A stretch of DNA of 37,414 bases from an uncultured Prevotellaceae bacterium (lineage in GTDB: Bacteria > Bacteroidota > Bacteroidia > Bacteroidales > Bacteroidaceae): contig CAMOKH010000098.1 in NCBI GenBank assembly GCA_946617675.1, forward strand, positions 1 to 37,414, read 5' to 3'. The translations under genes were made by a program, and so were the position numbers. Within the stretch, counting starts at the first letter, position 1, and the number at the start of each line of letters is the position of its first letter. The notes under the pieces were generated by a model. The model did not search any database. It was given only the letters and a program-made list of their open reading frames with translations, and had not been told where the DNA came from. Below, in pieces: positions 10,114 to 17,828 of the stretch.

Positions 10114-11085
10114 TCATTTCAGGATGATGGCGACGATGGCCTTCGCGTCGTTGATGTCGATGGAGCCGTTGCCGTCCATGTCGGCGGCCTCCTTGTCGAA
10201 GGGCACTGTCTGTGGGTCGAGGATGTAGCTGATGACAGCGGCCACGTCGGCGATGTCAACTTTTCCGCTGCCGTCAGCGTCGCCCTTGGTGCCAGTGGCG
10301 GGCAGCGGCACGATGCTTTCGCAGTTCCGGCTCCATCTATCATCTGCGTTGTAGGCGTCTATTGCCGTTGCCGGCACATGGAGCGTGATGCCCTCGATGC
10401 CATCCTCGCCAAACGACTCGGAGTCGAGGCTGGGCGGTGTCTCGGCATACAGGTAGATGTCGGTCAAGGCTCTGCAACCCGAGAAGGCACCCTCGTCGAT
10501 GCCTTCGGCCAGACTGCCCAGGATGGTGACTGTCGTCAGCTTCTCGCAGCCCGAAAAGACATCTTCGCCGATGGACACCACCGACTTGGGTATGACAATC
10601 GTCTCCAGGCTGGTGCCACCAAGGGCACCGTCGGCGAAGTAGATGATGCCCTCGGGTATGACCGTGTTCGTGCAGCCGGCGACCAGCTTGTTCTCCCGCG
10701 TCTCGATGATGGCATTGCAGCCGCCGCGTGAGTCGTAGGTGGGGTTGCCATCGGCCACGGTGATGCTCTCCAATGAGTTCTTCCAGATAAAGTTGTTGCT
10801 GGCTATGTAGGTAACGGTAGCCGGCAGGCTCAGCTTGGTCACCATGCTGATGTCCTGGAGTCCATACGAGTCGATGGCCGTCACGGTGTAGGTCTCGCCA
10901 TCGTAGGTGACGGTTGGGGGAATGATGAGCTCTCCACTGTAAGAAACTTTGGAATCCCGTTTCACTGCAGCGGTGTTACCCGTCTGGTTTTTACTCAGTC
11001 TGTAGCTGATGCCGTCGATTACCTCGGCCGTTGCCGCCGTTGCGCACAGCAGTGCGGCAAACATGGTAAGAATTGCTTTTTTCAT
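10114..11085 (-). CDS. Secreted LRR_5 protein with C-terminal dockerin-like domain
   Basis: It has 323 residues and a signal peptide (MKKAILTMFAALLCATAATA). Residues about 25-235 are BspA-type repeats (LPATVTYIASNNFIW, IPEGIIYFADGALGG, IPKSVVSIGEDVFSGC). Residues about 265-323 form a dockerin type I-like pair of calcium loops: GDADGSGKVDIADVAAVISY and DMDGNGSIDINDAKAIVAII. No sorting tail follows, so the protein ends in the dockerin. A dockerin normally binds a cohesin. No cohesin was recognised in the window, so the partner is unknown. This is the first gene of the three-gene surface operon. A promoter-like element lies 39 bases upstream, and a divergent sensor/regulator pair lies on the other side. 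Confidence 0.87.
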   Translation of the reverse strand: MKKAILTMFAALLCATAATAEVIDGISYRLSKNQTGNTAAVKRDSKVSYSGELIIPPTVTYDGETYTVTAIDSYGLQDISMVTKLSLPATVTYIASNNFIWKNSLESITVADGNPTYDSRGGCNAIIETRENKLVAGCTNTVIPEGIIYFADGALGGTSLETIVIPKSVVSIGEDVFSGCEKLTTVTILGSLAEGIDEGAFSGCRALTDIYLYAETPPSLDSESFGEDGIEGITLHVPATAIDAYNADDRWSRNCESIVPLPATGTKGDADGSGKVDIADVAAVISYILDPQTVPFDKEAADMDGNGSIDINDAKAIVAIILK

Positions 11086-11123
11086 CTTTCTATTGTATTA
11101 TTTAAGTTGGCATTAAGACGAGA

Positions 11124-11153
11124 CAAAGATACGAAAAAAGGCTGAAACGGCAA
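11124..11153 (-). promoter_or_regulatory. Bacteroidota-type promoter for the surface protein operon
   Basis: On the minus strand TATCTTTG (11124-11131) fits the -7 form TAnnTTTG. A TTG (11151-11153) lies 19 bases further upstream, as expected for the -33 element. Transcription would start near 11119 and run left into the dockerin gene. Confidence 0.65.
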
Positions 11154-11169
11154 TGATGCCGGGGGGCGG

Positions 11170-11220
11170 TTTTGGACGAGACCCCCGTTTTTTTGGACGA
11201 AGCAAAGATTTTGTTGACCA
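11170..11220. promoter_or_regulatory. Direct repeats, possible LytTR operator
   Basis: TTTTGGACGA occurs at 11170-11179 and again, identical, at 11191-11200 (period 21). A weaker third copy, TTGTTGACCA (7 of 10), is at 11211-11220. Two 9-10 base direct repeats about two helical turns apart is the known geometry of LytTR-type binding sites. The site lies between two divergent promoters and beside a LytTR regulator gene. The binding itself is inferred. Confidence 0.5.
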
Positions 11221-11247
11221 AAGGTGTCGATTTCCACGGAAAATGTG

Positions 11248-11255
11248 TAACTTTG
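11248..11255 (+). promoter_or_regulatory. -7 element of the sensor kinase promoter
   Basis: TAACTTTG fits TAnnTTTG and ends only 7 bases before the ATG at 11263, so the mRNA would be leaderless or nearly so. There is no TTG at the expected -33 position (about 11225-11228). That fits a promoter needing an activator bound at the repeats just upstream. Confidence 0.55.
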
Positions 11256-11262
11256 CACCGTT

Positions 11263-13794
11263 ATGAGACCAAGATGCATCATCTTTCTTGCCGCCGTTCT
11301 GGCACTGTGCAGCCTGAGCGCGGCTGCTCAGGTGGAGAGCCGGCTGGCCTTCCGCCGCTACACCACCCAGGACGGACTGCCACAGATGCTGACCGAGACC
11401 CTGTTCCAGGACAGTCGCGGCTATATCTACGTGGGCACGCTGTCGGGCTTCGTGCGCTTCGACGGGCGCGTGATGACACCCTTCCTGCGCGGCCATCGCT
11501 GGAACGTCGTGGGCTTCGTCGAGACTGCCGGGGGCGTCAGGGCACTGAGCTTCCGCCAGCAGTGGCTCATCGACGGCGACGACCTGCAACTGCTCCCCTT
11601 GGACCCTGAGGGCCGCTGGCTGCTGAACAACTTCAACGCCACCGACCTGCCCGACGGCTACGTGCTATTCGAGGACGAGCAGGAACAGCACCGCTGGCTG
11701 GCCAAGGCTGTCGGAGAGAGCGGCTATGAGCAGGTCAGCACCGACACGCTGATGGACGCGATGACTCCCGACCGCCACCTGTATGTCGATTCTGTCAAGG
11801 GCGTGCTCATACCTCAGGGCGCCGTCTACTGCTACCACCGCAGCGGCGGCGTGCTGCGCGCTTTTGCCAACGACGGCATCTACCGGGCCGACGGCGACAG
11901 CCTCGCCTTGGAGACGGCCTTCACCGACTGGGCACCCGACTACGGCCTGCTCGTGCGCACGGCGAAGGACGGCACGCTGATCGTTGCCGACAGCCATAGC
12001 CTGTACAGCTACGACGGCACAACTCTGACCAAGCTGGCCGGGGGCTTCAACCTCGTCAAGGATGTGCTCGTCGACCGCTGGGACCGCCTCTGGGTGGCCA
12101 CCTATCAGGGGCTCTACTGCTTCTTCGGCCGACAGTTCACCAACCACCGCCTGACCGACGGCGACGACATCGTGCGCGCCGTGACGCCGACAGTCCAGGG
12201 TACGCTCAACGGCAAGATTATCTGCGACGGGCGCATCGTCTACGACAATCCCGAGGACTTCTTCCAGCCGTCGGCCGCCGTCATCGGCGACACCGTCTAT
12301 ATGGCCGGGCGCAGCGACGTGGCCGCCGTCAGCGGCAACACCGTCACGTGGCTCCGCCTGCCCTTCGACCGCTATCAGTTCGTGACGGCGGCGCAGGGGC
12401 GCCTCATCTTAGGACTGCGGCACCTCATAGCCGCCTACGACCCCGCCACCGGGCGCACCGACACCCTCACGACCGACATTGCCCATCCCTGGTGCGCCAC
12501 TGCCGACGCTGACGGCCACCTCTGGGTAGGCAGCACCTTCGGCCTGTTCCGTCTGTCGCCATACCATGGCGACAAACAGGACAACTGGACCACCGAGCAG
12601 GTCGACTATAACGGCCAGAAGCTCATCGTTACCGCCATGGAGGCCGACGCGCGCGGGGCCGTCTTCTTTGCCAGCAACGACTCGCTGTTTGTCATCCGCC
12701 ACGGCGAGGTGCTGCCCCTCAACGGCCAGCTGCCACAGCTCAGCGGCCACGAGGTGCGCTCGCTGCACGTGTCGCCCCACGGCTACTTGGTGGTGGCCTT
12801 GACCGACGGCCTCCTGGTGGCCAGCATCGACAGCAGCTACACCATCGGCAAGTCGCGCCTGCTCGACCACCTGGACGGCTTCACCCTGCTCGAGCCGCTG
12901 CAGGCCACCATGGCCGAGCAGGCGGACGGCACGGTGTGGCTCTGCGGCATCGAGGAGATGACGACGTTCAAGCCCGCCGACCTGCTGACCCTCAGCGATG
13001 AAGACACCTACGTGGCACCGCCCCTGAAGTGGTACGAGCACTGGTGGGCATGGCTCGCCGCCCTGCTGCTGCTCACAGCCGTCATCTGGCTCATAGCCTA
13101 CGGCTACGTGCGCCGCCGCCATGCCAAGGAGATGCTGCGGCTGAAGCGCGAGAAGAAGCAGAAGGAGCTGCAGCTCAGCGCCATCCGCCTGAAGACCATC
13201 CCCCACTTCCACGCCAACGTGCTGGCCGCCATCGAGTACTTCGTGCTGAACAACTCGACCGAGGAGGCCGCCCGATACCTGAAGCTCTATTCCGACTTCA
13301 CCAACCAGACGCTGCAGGACATCGACCGCCCGGCACGCACCGTCGACGAGGAGGTGGACTACGTGACAAAGTACCTGGAACTGCAGAAGCTGCGCTACGA
13401 CGAGCGGCTCACCTACAACGTGATGGTGGCCGACAACGTCGACCGCAAGGCCCTGCTGCCCACCATGCTGCTCCACACCTACGTCGAGAACGCCATCAAG
13501 CACGGCATCAGTCCCAAACCCGAGGGCGGCCACGTCGACGTGGTCATCACCAGCTACGAGAACGATACCGTGGTCACCGTCGAGGACAACGGCATAGGCC
13601 GCCGCAAGGCCGCCCAGCTGAACCGCAACTCCACGAAGATGGGGCTGCGCATACTGAGCGAGCAGATACAACTCTACAACAAGAGCAACAAGCACCGCAT
13701 ACGCCAGCACGTGCGCAACCTGAAGGATGCCGACGGCAAGACTGCCGGCACACACTTCGACATGACGGTGCCAAAGGACTACGTGTATGAATAG
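11263..13794 (+). CDS. Sensor histidine kinase: periplasmic propeller plus LytS-type kinase
   Basis: It has 843 residues with a signal peptide (CIIFLAAVLALCSLSAAAQ). A large periplasmic region (about 25-585) has regulator-propeller repeats (YTTQDGLPQMLTETLFQDSR, GYIYVGTLSGFVRF, DRWDRLWVATYQGLYCF, DGHLWVGSTFGLFRLS). A membrane helix follows at about 594-616 (WWAWLAALLLLTAVIWLIAY), then a cytoplasmic His_kinase domain. The His box reads LKTIPHFHANVL with the probable phospho-His at H648. This is a variant of the family's usual QINPHFLFN, one residue shorter before PHF. N743 (TYVENAIKHGI) and EDNGIG form the ATP-binding part. Unlike hybrid two-component proteins it has no fused receiver. The gene for its partner overlaps it by 8 bases. 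It probably senses an extracellular signal, and the nearby divergent surface operon is a plausible target. Confidence 0.88.
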   Translation: MRPRCIIFLAAVLALCSLSAAAQVESRLAFRRYTTQDGLPQMLTETLFQDSRGYIYVGTLSGFVRFDGRVMTPFLRGHRWNVVGFVETAGGVRALSFRQQWLIDGDDLQLLPLDPEGRWLLNNFNATDLPDGYVLFEDEQEQHRWLAKAVGESGYEQVSTDTLMDAMTPDRHLYVDSVKGVLIPQGAVYCYHRSGGVLRAFANDGIYRADGDSLALETAFTDWAPDYGLLVRTAKDGTLIVADSHSLYSYDGTTLTKLAGGFNLVKDVLVDRWDRLWVATYQGLYCFFGRQFTNHRLTDGDDIVRAVTPTVQGTLNGKIICDGRIVYDNPEDFFQPSAAVIGDTVYMAGRSDVAAVSGNTVTWLRLPFDRYQFVTAAQGRLILGLRHLIAAYDPATGRTDTLTTDIAHPWCATADADGHLWVGSTFGLFRLSPYHGDKQDNWTTEQVDYNGQKLIVTAMEADARGAVFFASNDSLFVIRHGEVLPLNGQLPQLSGHEVRSLHVSPHGYLVVALTDGLLVASIDSSYTIGKSRLLDHLDGFTLLEPLQATMAEQADGTVWLCGIEEMTTFKPADLLTLSDEDTYVAPPLKWYEHWWAWLAALLLLTAVIWLIAYGYVRRRHAKEMLRLKREKKQKELQLSAIRLKTIPHFHANVLAAIEYFVLNNSTEEAARYLKLYSDFTNQTLQDIDRPARTVDEEVDYVTKYLELQKLRYDERLTYNVMVADNVDRKALLPTMLLHTYVENAIKHGISPKPEGGHVDVVITSYENDTVVTVEDNGIGRRKAAQLNRNSTKMGLRILSEQIQLYNKSNKHRIRQHVRNLKDADGKTAGTHFDMTVPKDYVYE

Positions 13795-14521
13795 GAGACT
13801 GAGAACCATCGTCGTCGAGGACGAACGGCTGCCGCGCCTCACGCTGCTCACGAAACTGCAGGCCCTGGCCGACGATGTCGAGGTGGTGGCCGCCTGCGAC
13901 AACTATGAGGCGGCCCGCGACAGCATCCGCACCCTCAGGCCCGACCTGTTGCTGATGGACATACAGCTGCAGGGGCGCGACAGCATTACCCTGCTCCGCG
14001 AGCTGGAGGACGAGATGCCGCTGCCCAGCGTCATCTTCACCACGGCCTACGACGACCGCAGCTACCTGATGAGTGCCATCAAGCTGCAGGCCACCGACTA
14101 CCTGCTGAAGCCCATAAGCCCCGACGAACTGCGACAGGCCGTCGCAAAGGTGAAGTGCAGCCTGCCCGACAGCCCCTCACCCCTGCCCCCTCACCCTTCG
14201 CCGGCAAAGCTCGCCTTCAGGACATCGGCAGGACGGGTGTGGGTGGCTCCTGACAGCATTGCCTACGTCAAGGCGGCACGCAACTATGCAGTGCTCGTCA
14301 GCTTCGACCGCGAGGAGCTGCTGCTCGACAGTCTGCACGCCATTGAGAACATGCTCGACCCGCAGCAGTTTGTGCGCGTGGACCGCAGCACCATCATCAA
14401 CCGCCGTGCCGTCGTCAAGCTCAACACGCGCAGCATGGTCTGCCACCTGCGCTCAGCCGACGGCGGGGAACTGGAACTCGAACTGACCAAGGTGGCCATC
14501 GACCACCTGAAAAACATATAA
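13787..14521 (+). CDS. LytTR-family response regulator
   Basis: It has 244 residues. The receiver domain (1-120) shows the acidic pair E11/D12, the phospho-acceptor D58 (LLLMDIQL), T85/T86 (VIFTTAYD) and K108 (DYLLKPIS). The linker (about 125-142) is Pro-rich (PDSPSPLPPHPSPAK), in DNA that resembles half of the C-rich element seen elsewhere. The LytTR DNA-binding domain (about 145-244) contains SIAYVKAARNYAVL and FVRVDRSTIINRRAV. The start overlaps the kinase gene by 8 bases, so the two are co-translated and surely a pair. It probably binds direct repeats; a good candidate lies at 11170-11220, next to its own operon's promoter, which suggests autoregulation and control of the surface operon. 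Confidence 0.92.
   Translation: MNRRLRTIVVEDERLPRLTLLTKLQALADDVEVVAACDNYEAARDSIRTLRPDLLLMDIQLQGRDSITLLRELEDEMPLPSVIFTTAYDDRSYLMSAIKLQATDYLLKPISPDELRQAVAKVKCSLPDSPSPLPPHPSPAKLAFRTSAGRVWVAPDSIAYVKAARNYAVLVSFDREELLLDSLHAIENMLDPQQFVRVDRSTIINRRAVVKLNTRSMVCHLRSADGGELELELTKVAIDHLKNI
14165..14200. repeat. Possible degenerate half of the C-rich element
   Basis: GCCCCTCACCCCTGCCCCCT resembles the C-rich arm of the palindromic element, but the G-rich return arm is missing. It codes for the Pro-rich linker between the receiver and the LytTR domain. It could equally be simple low-complexity linker DNA. Confidence 0.3.
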
Positions 14522-14533
14522 ACGACAAACACG

Positions 14534-15694
14534 ATGATCAATACAGAGGAATTACAGGACAAGCGCATCGCCGTGCTGCTCTCAGGCGGCGTCGACTCGT
14601 CGGTCGTCGTCTACGAGCTGGTGCGCCAGGGGCTGCACCCCGACTGCTTCTATATCAACATCGGCCCCGAGGAGCAAGAGCAGTGGGACTGCACGAGCGA
14701 GGAGGACCTGGAGATGGCCACGGCCGTCGCCGCGAAGTACGGTTGCCGCCTTGAGGTGGTCGACTGCCACCGCGAGTACTGGGACCAGGTGACGCGCTAC
14801 ACGATGGAGAAGGTACGCGCCGGGCTGACCCCCAACCCCGACGTGATGTGCAACCGTCTCATCAAGTTCGGTGCCTTCCACGAGAAGCGGGGCCACGACT
14901 ACGACCTCATCGCCACCGGGCATTATGCGCAGAAGGAGACCCACCCCCTGCCCCTCCCTGAATGGAGGGGAGTGGATAGTGATAGCGGTGGTAACTACTC
15001 CCCTCCCTGCAGGGAGGGGCTGGGGGAGAGTCTTTTCTGGCTCTGCACCAGCCCCGACCCCGTGAAGGACCAGACCGACTTCCTGGCCCAGATTTACGAC
15101 TGGCAGCTGGCGAAGGCCCTGTTCCCCATCGGCCACTACATGAAGGACGAGGTGAGGCTGATAGCCGAGCGCGAGCACCTCGTGAGCGCCCACCGGCGCG
15201 ACTCCCAGGGCATCTGCTTCTTAGGCAAGATCAACTACAACGACTACATACGCCGCTACCTCGGCGAGCAGCCCGGCGACGTCGTCGAGCTGGAGACGGG
15301 ACGCAAGATAGGCCAGCACCAGGGCCACTGGTTCCACACCATCGGCCAGCGCAAGGGGCTGGGCTTCGGTGGCGGACCGTGGTTCGTGGTCAAGAAGGAC
15401 GTCGGCCAGAACATCATCTACGTCAGCCACGGCTACGACCCCGCTACGGCCTACCGCCAGACGTTCCCCATCCGCGACTTCCACAGCATCAACGGCCAGC
15501 TGCCGCCGGAGCGCATCACGCTGAAGATACGCCACACGCCAGAGTTCCTGCCCGCCCGCCTGGAGCCGACCGGCGACGGCTGCTACACGGTCAGCGCCGA
15601 CGCCCCCATCCACGGCGTGGCTCCCGGCCAGTTCTGCGTCGTCTACGACGCTGCCCACCACCGCTGCTACGGTTCGGGCGAGATTACGGTCTGA
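14534..15694 (+). CDS. mnmA: tRNA 2-thiouridine synthase MnmA with an in-frame insertion
   Basis: It has 386 residues. MnmA uses ATP and sulfur to make 2-thiouridine at the wobble position (34) of tRNAs for Lys, Glu and Gln, in the cytoplasm. The PP-loop SGGVDSS (17-23) is intact. The catalytic Cys pair is present: C106 in NPDVMCNRLIKF and C228 in SQGICFLG. The C-terminal part carries GQRKGLGFGGGPWFV and a beta-barrel. Residues about 135-168 are abnormal: between TGHYAQKE and SLFWLCTSPDPVKDQ sits a Pro/Gly-rich stretch encoded by a C-rich inverted-repeat pair. The family has only a short loop there. The frame is preserved and the active-site motifs are whole, so the enzyme is probably functional. 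It follows the regulator gene by 12 bases and may be co-transcribed. Confidence 0.92.
   Translation: MINTEELQDKRIAVLLSGGVDSSVVVYELVRQGLHPDCFYINIGPEEQEQWDCTSEEDLEMATAVAAKYGCRLEVVDCHREYWDQVTRYTMEKVRAGLTPNPDVMCNRLIKFGAFHEKRGHDYDLIATGHYAQKETHPLPLPEWRGVDSDSGGNYSPPCREGLGESLFWLCTSPDPVKDQTDFLAQIYDWQLAKALFPIGHYMKDEVRLIAEREHLVSAHRRDSQGICFLGKINYNDYIRRYLGEQPGDVVELETGRKIGQHQGHWFHTIGQRKGLGFGGGPWFVVKKDVGQNIIYVSHGYDPATAYRQTFPIRDFHSINGQLPPERITLKIRHTPEFLPARLEPTGDGCYTVSADAPIHGVAPGQFCVVYDAAHHRCYGSGEITV
14935..15036. repeat. Paired C-rich palindromic element inside mnmA
   Basis: The left half (14935-14972) runs GGAGACCCACCCCCTGCCCC and then a TCCC...GGGG hairpin. The right half (14998-15036) is the same thing inverted, ending GGGGGAGAGTCTTTT. 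The two halves make one large inverted repeat around a 25-base centre, and each half has its own small hairpin. Confidence 0.85.
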
Positions 15695-15748
15695 CCGCAC
15701 ACGACACTACAACAATTAACAATAACAAAACAAACAAACTAAAACAAC

Positions 15749-16786
15749 ATGGAAATTATCATCGGATTACTAATCATCGCTGTTGGCGCCTTCTGCCAAA
15801 GCTCGTGCTACGTGCCCATCAACAAGATCAAGGACTGGTCGTGGGAGTCGTATTGGATTGTACAGGGTGTCTTCGCCTGGCTCGTGCTGCCGTTCTTAGG
15901 GGCACTGCTGGCCGTGCCCGAGGGGCAGTCGCTCTTCTCGCTGTTCGGCCAGACGCCGTCGTTCAACCTCTGGATGACCATCTTCTTCGGCGTGCTTTGG
16001 GGCGTCGGCGGACTGACCTTCGGACTGTCGATGCGCTACCTCGGCGTGGCCTTAGGACAGTCCATCGCACTGGGCACCTGTGCCGGACTGGGCACCATCA
16101 TGGGCCCCGTGCTGCTGAACATCTTCTTCCCTGAGCTCGACGCCCTGTCGAAGCTGACGTTTGCCGTCATCATGGGCGTGGTCGTCACGCTCATCGGTAT
16201 TGCCATCATCGGCGTGGCCGGTTCGATGAAGGCCGCCTCGCTGAGCGAGGAGGAGAAGAAGGCTGCCGTGAAGGACTTCAACTTCCCCAAGGGTCTGGCC
16301 ATCGCCCTGCTGGCCGGCTTCATGAGCGGCTGCTTCAACGTCGGACTGGAGTTCGGCAAGGACATCAACTTCGGCGAGCTGACCGACCCGATGTTCCGCA
16401 CGCTGCCCGCCACGTTCCTCGTCACGCTGGGCGGATTTCTGACCAACGCCGTCTACTGCTTCTACCAGAACCAGAAGAACCAGACGTGGGGCGACTACAA
16501 GAAGAGCGGTGTCTGGGGCAACAACCTGCTGTTCTGCCTGCTGGCCGGTGCGCTGTGGTACTCTCAGTTCTTCGGACTGTCGCTGGGCCGCTCGTTCTTC
16601 GAGGCCGGCGGCACGATGGACACGCTGTCGTTCTGCATCCTGATGGCTCTGAACGTGGTGTTCTCAAACGTCTGGGGCATCATCCTGAAGGAGTGGAAGG
16701 GCTGCTCGTCGAAGACCATCGCCGTGCTCGTCTGCGGCATCGTGGTGCTCATCGTCTCGTCGTTCCTGCCACAGCTTATTGGGTAG
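15749..16786 (+). CDS. rhaT: RhaT-family sugar/H+ symporter (L-rhamnose type)
   Basis: It has 345 residues and about ten hydrophobic helices throughout (IIIGLLIIAVGAFCQSSCYV at the start, IAVLVCGIVVLIVSSFLP at the end). That length and helix count are typical of RhaT, the inner-membrane L-rhamnose/proton symporter. Recognisable RhaT-like parts are the N-terminal GAFCQSSCYVPINKIKDWSW, the WGVGGLTFGLSMRYLGVALG segment, and the region SFCILMALNVVFSNVWGIIL. No rhamnose catabolic genes (rhaA, rhaB, rhaD) are present in the window, so the substrate is inferred from the family. A 54-base A-rich, unstructured leader separates it from mnmA. Its stop codon lies at the beginning of an 8-base tandem repeat. 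Confidence 0.85.
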   Translation: MEIIIGLLIIAVGAFCQSSCYVPINKIKDWSWESYWIVQGVFAWLVLPFLGALLAVPEGQSLFSLFGQTPSFNLWMTIFFGVLWGVGGLTFGLSMRYLGVALGQSIALGTCAGLGTIMGPVLLNIFFPELDALSKLTFAVIMGVVVTLIGIAIIGVAGSMKAASLSEEEKKAAVKDFNFPKGLAIALLAGFMSGCFNVGLEFGKDINFGELTDPMFRTLPATFLVTLGGFLTNAVYCFYQNQKNQTWGDYKKSGVWGNNLLFCLLAGALWYSQFFGLSLGRSFFEAGGTMDTLSFCILMALNVVFSNVWGIILKEWKGCSSKTIAVLVCGIVVLIVSSFLPQLIG

Positions 16787-16816
16787 GAGTTTAGGAGTTC
16801 TGGAGTTCAGGAGTTT
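16785..16816. repeat. Four tandem 8-base units after rhaT
   Basis: AGGAGTTT, AGGAGTTC, TGGAGTTC, AGGAGTTT follow directly and begin inside the rhaT stop codon (TAG at 16784-16786). It is a short gene-boundary array of the same style as the 7-base arrays elsewhere in the window. Confidence 0.75.
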
Positions 16817-16847
16817 AGACATGACTTTATCCGTCACCCATCATAAG

Positions 16848-16912
16848 CATCCGTCATCCCGTAACACCTTGACTATAAACAATATAGACAGAAAGTGACG
16901 GAATGACGGATG
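16848..16912. repeat. Inverted repeat, possible terminator or dispersed element
   Basis: CATCCGTCATCCCGT at 16848-16862 pairs with ACGGAATGACGGATG at 16898-16912 (14 of 15), with a 35-base loop. A further CCGTCACCCATCAT lies just upstream as a partial direct copy. It could end transcription from both sides, but the long loop and lack of a T-run fit a dispersed repeat better. Confidence 0.6.
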
Positions 16913-16934
16913 ACAAATAAAAAAAACAAATACT

Positions 16935-17137
16935 TTATGAATTTACTTTCCGGCGACGCTCGCAGTAACGCTCACACTGGGCACAGATGTCGTAGCCGAG
17001 CATCGCTCCGAGGATGAAGTCCTCCTCGGGCGAGAGCTCGTTGAGGAACCGTAAACTACAATTGTTGTCTTCATTTTCTTCTGTTTTTGCATCGGGCTGC
17101 GAGCCGGAAAGTACTGAAACGGAATTAACAAGAAGTA
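16935..17137 (-). pseudogene. Broken small reading frames, flavodoxin-like start fused to a Cys-rich tail
   Basis: One frame (ATG at 17092 or 17074) gives [12 protein letters not shown], which matches the start and FMN phosphate loop of flavodoxins, and then degenerates. A second frame, shifted relative to it, reads [20 protein letters not shown], then [15 protein letters not shown] and a stop at 16935. That second frame runs back to the TGA of the upstream gene without an ATG. Two protein-like pieces in different frames, neither complete, suggest a decayed or recombined gene. A functional small protein with a non-ATG start cannot be excluded. Confidence 0.3.
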
Positions 17138-17141
17138 GGTA

Positions 17142-17828
17142 TCAGTTCTTGCTCATCATGAACTGGATGTACATACCGCTCGCCGTCGAGACGGGCTTCT
17201 GGGTATCGTACATGTAGTCAGGCATCTCCGTAGCGAACGACGTAGGAACGTAGTCGATGAGGTAGACCTCCAGGTCGTAGATGCCAGCCTCGTCGGCATC
17301 TTCGTCTTCTATGAGTCGCACGCCGATGTAAGCCTCGTCGTCCTCGCTCTTGCTGTTGGCGTCGAAGTTGCGGTTCACGCCCTTCACCTTCAGCAACGAC
17401 AACGTAATGCCATCACCAAACATTCCAGTACGGAGGAAATAGGCGGGGTCAACTATCTCGTATGTAGCTTCACCTATAAAAAAATTCATAAAGTTTGACT
17501 TCAGGTTGGGTATAATCTTGCCGTCCTTGAAGGTCAGCTCGTCGTCGGCGGTGAACTCCGGATAAGCCTCGCCGTAGGTAATGCCAATAGCGCCCCACGT
17601 ATCCTCCATGTAGGTACGGTCGGTCACGAGTTTCTTCATCTTCCACGTGCCCTCAAAGGCGGGAGCGGCGGCGGGAGCGTCGTAGGCCTCGATATAGTCG
17701 AGCTCGGCAGCGGGAATGTCGATGGTCTCGCCACCGACCTTGTGGATTTTAACACCCTGTGCACTGACGGTTGAAGCACAGAAGAAGGCAGCCATGAGGG
17801 CTACGCAGGAAAGTATAATCTTTTTCAT
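17142..17828 (-). CDS. Secreted protein of unknown function, last gene of the protease/SusCD operon
   Basis: It has 228 residues and a signal peptide (MKKIILSCVALMAAFFCASTVSAQ). A short segment follows (GVKIHKVGGETIDIPAAELD), and from about residue 58 a domain that looks like a lipocalin-like beta barrel: FEGTWKMKKLVTDRTY at its start is the usual G-x-W opening. It then has alternating strands to the end. No lipobox Cys is present, so it should be free in the periplasm or exported. The start overlaps the previous gene's end by 4 bases. The family was not recognised; a ligand-binding barrel is an inference from the GTW opening only. Confidence 0.75.
   Translation of the reverse strand: MKKIILSCVALMAAFFCASTVSAQGVKIHKVGGETIDIPAAELDYIEAYDAPAAAPAFEGTWKMKKLVTDRTYMEDTWGAIGITYGEAYPEFTADDELTFKDGKIIPNLKSNFMNFFIGEATYEIVDPAYFLRTGMFGDGITLSLLKVKGVNRNFDANSKSEDDEAYIGVRLIEDEDADEAGIYDLEVYLIDYVPTSFATEMPDYMYDTQKPVSTASGMYIQFMMSKN

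Larger units (their letters stand above)
16787..17141. other. Intergenic region between convergent genes
   Basis: This 355-base gap lies between the ends of rhaT and the last gene of the protease/SusCD operon. It holds the 8-base array, a 15-base inverted repeat, and a broken small reading frame (16935-17137). No typical G+C-rich hairpin followed by a T-run was found. Confidence 0.6.

Noticed and set aside
12409..13902. A minus-strand frame of 497 codons
   Set aside because: It lies opposite the sensor kinase, which has all its domains, and has no signal or motif.
14935..15036. A transcription terminator or attenuator
   Set aside because: The hairpins lie inside an open, conserved coding sequence and recur inside other genes, so a dispersed element explains them better.
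15749..16786. A rhamnose operon around rhaT
   Set aside because: No rhamnose isomerase, kinase or aldolase gene is present in the window; only the transporter can be supported.
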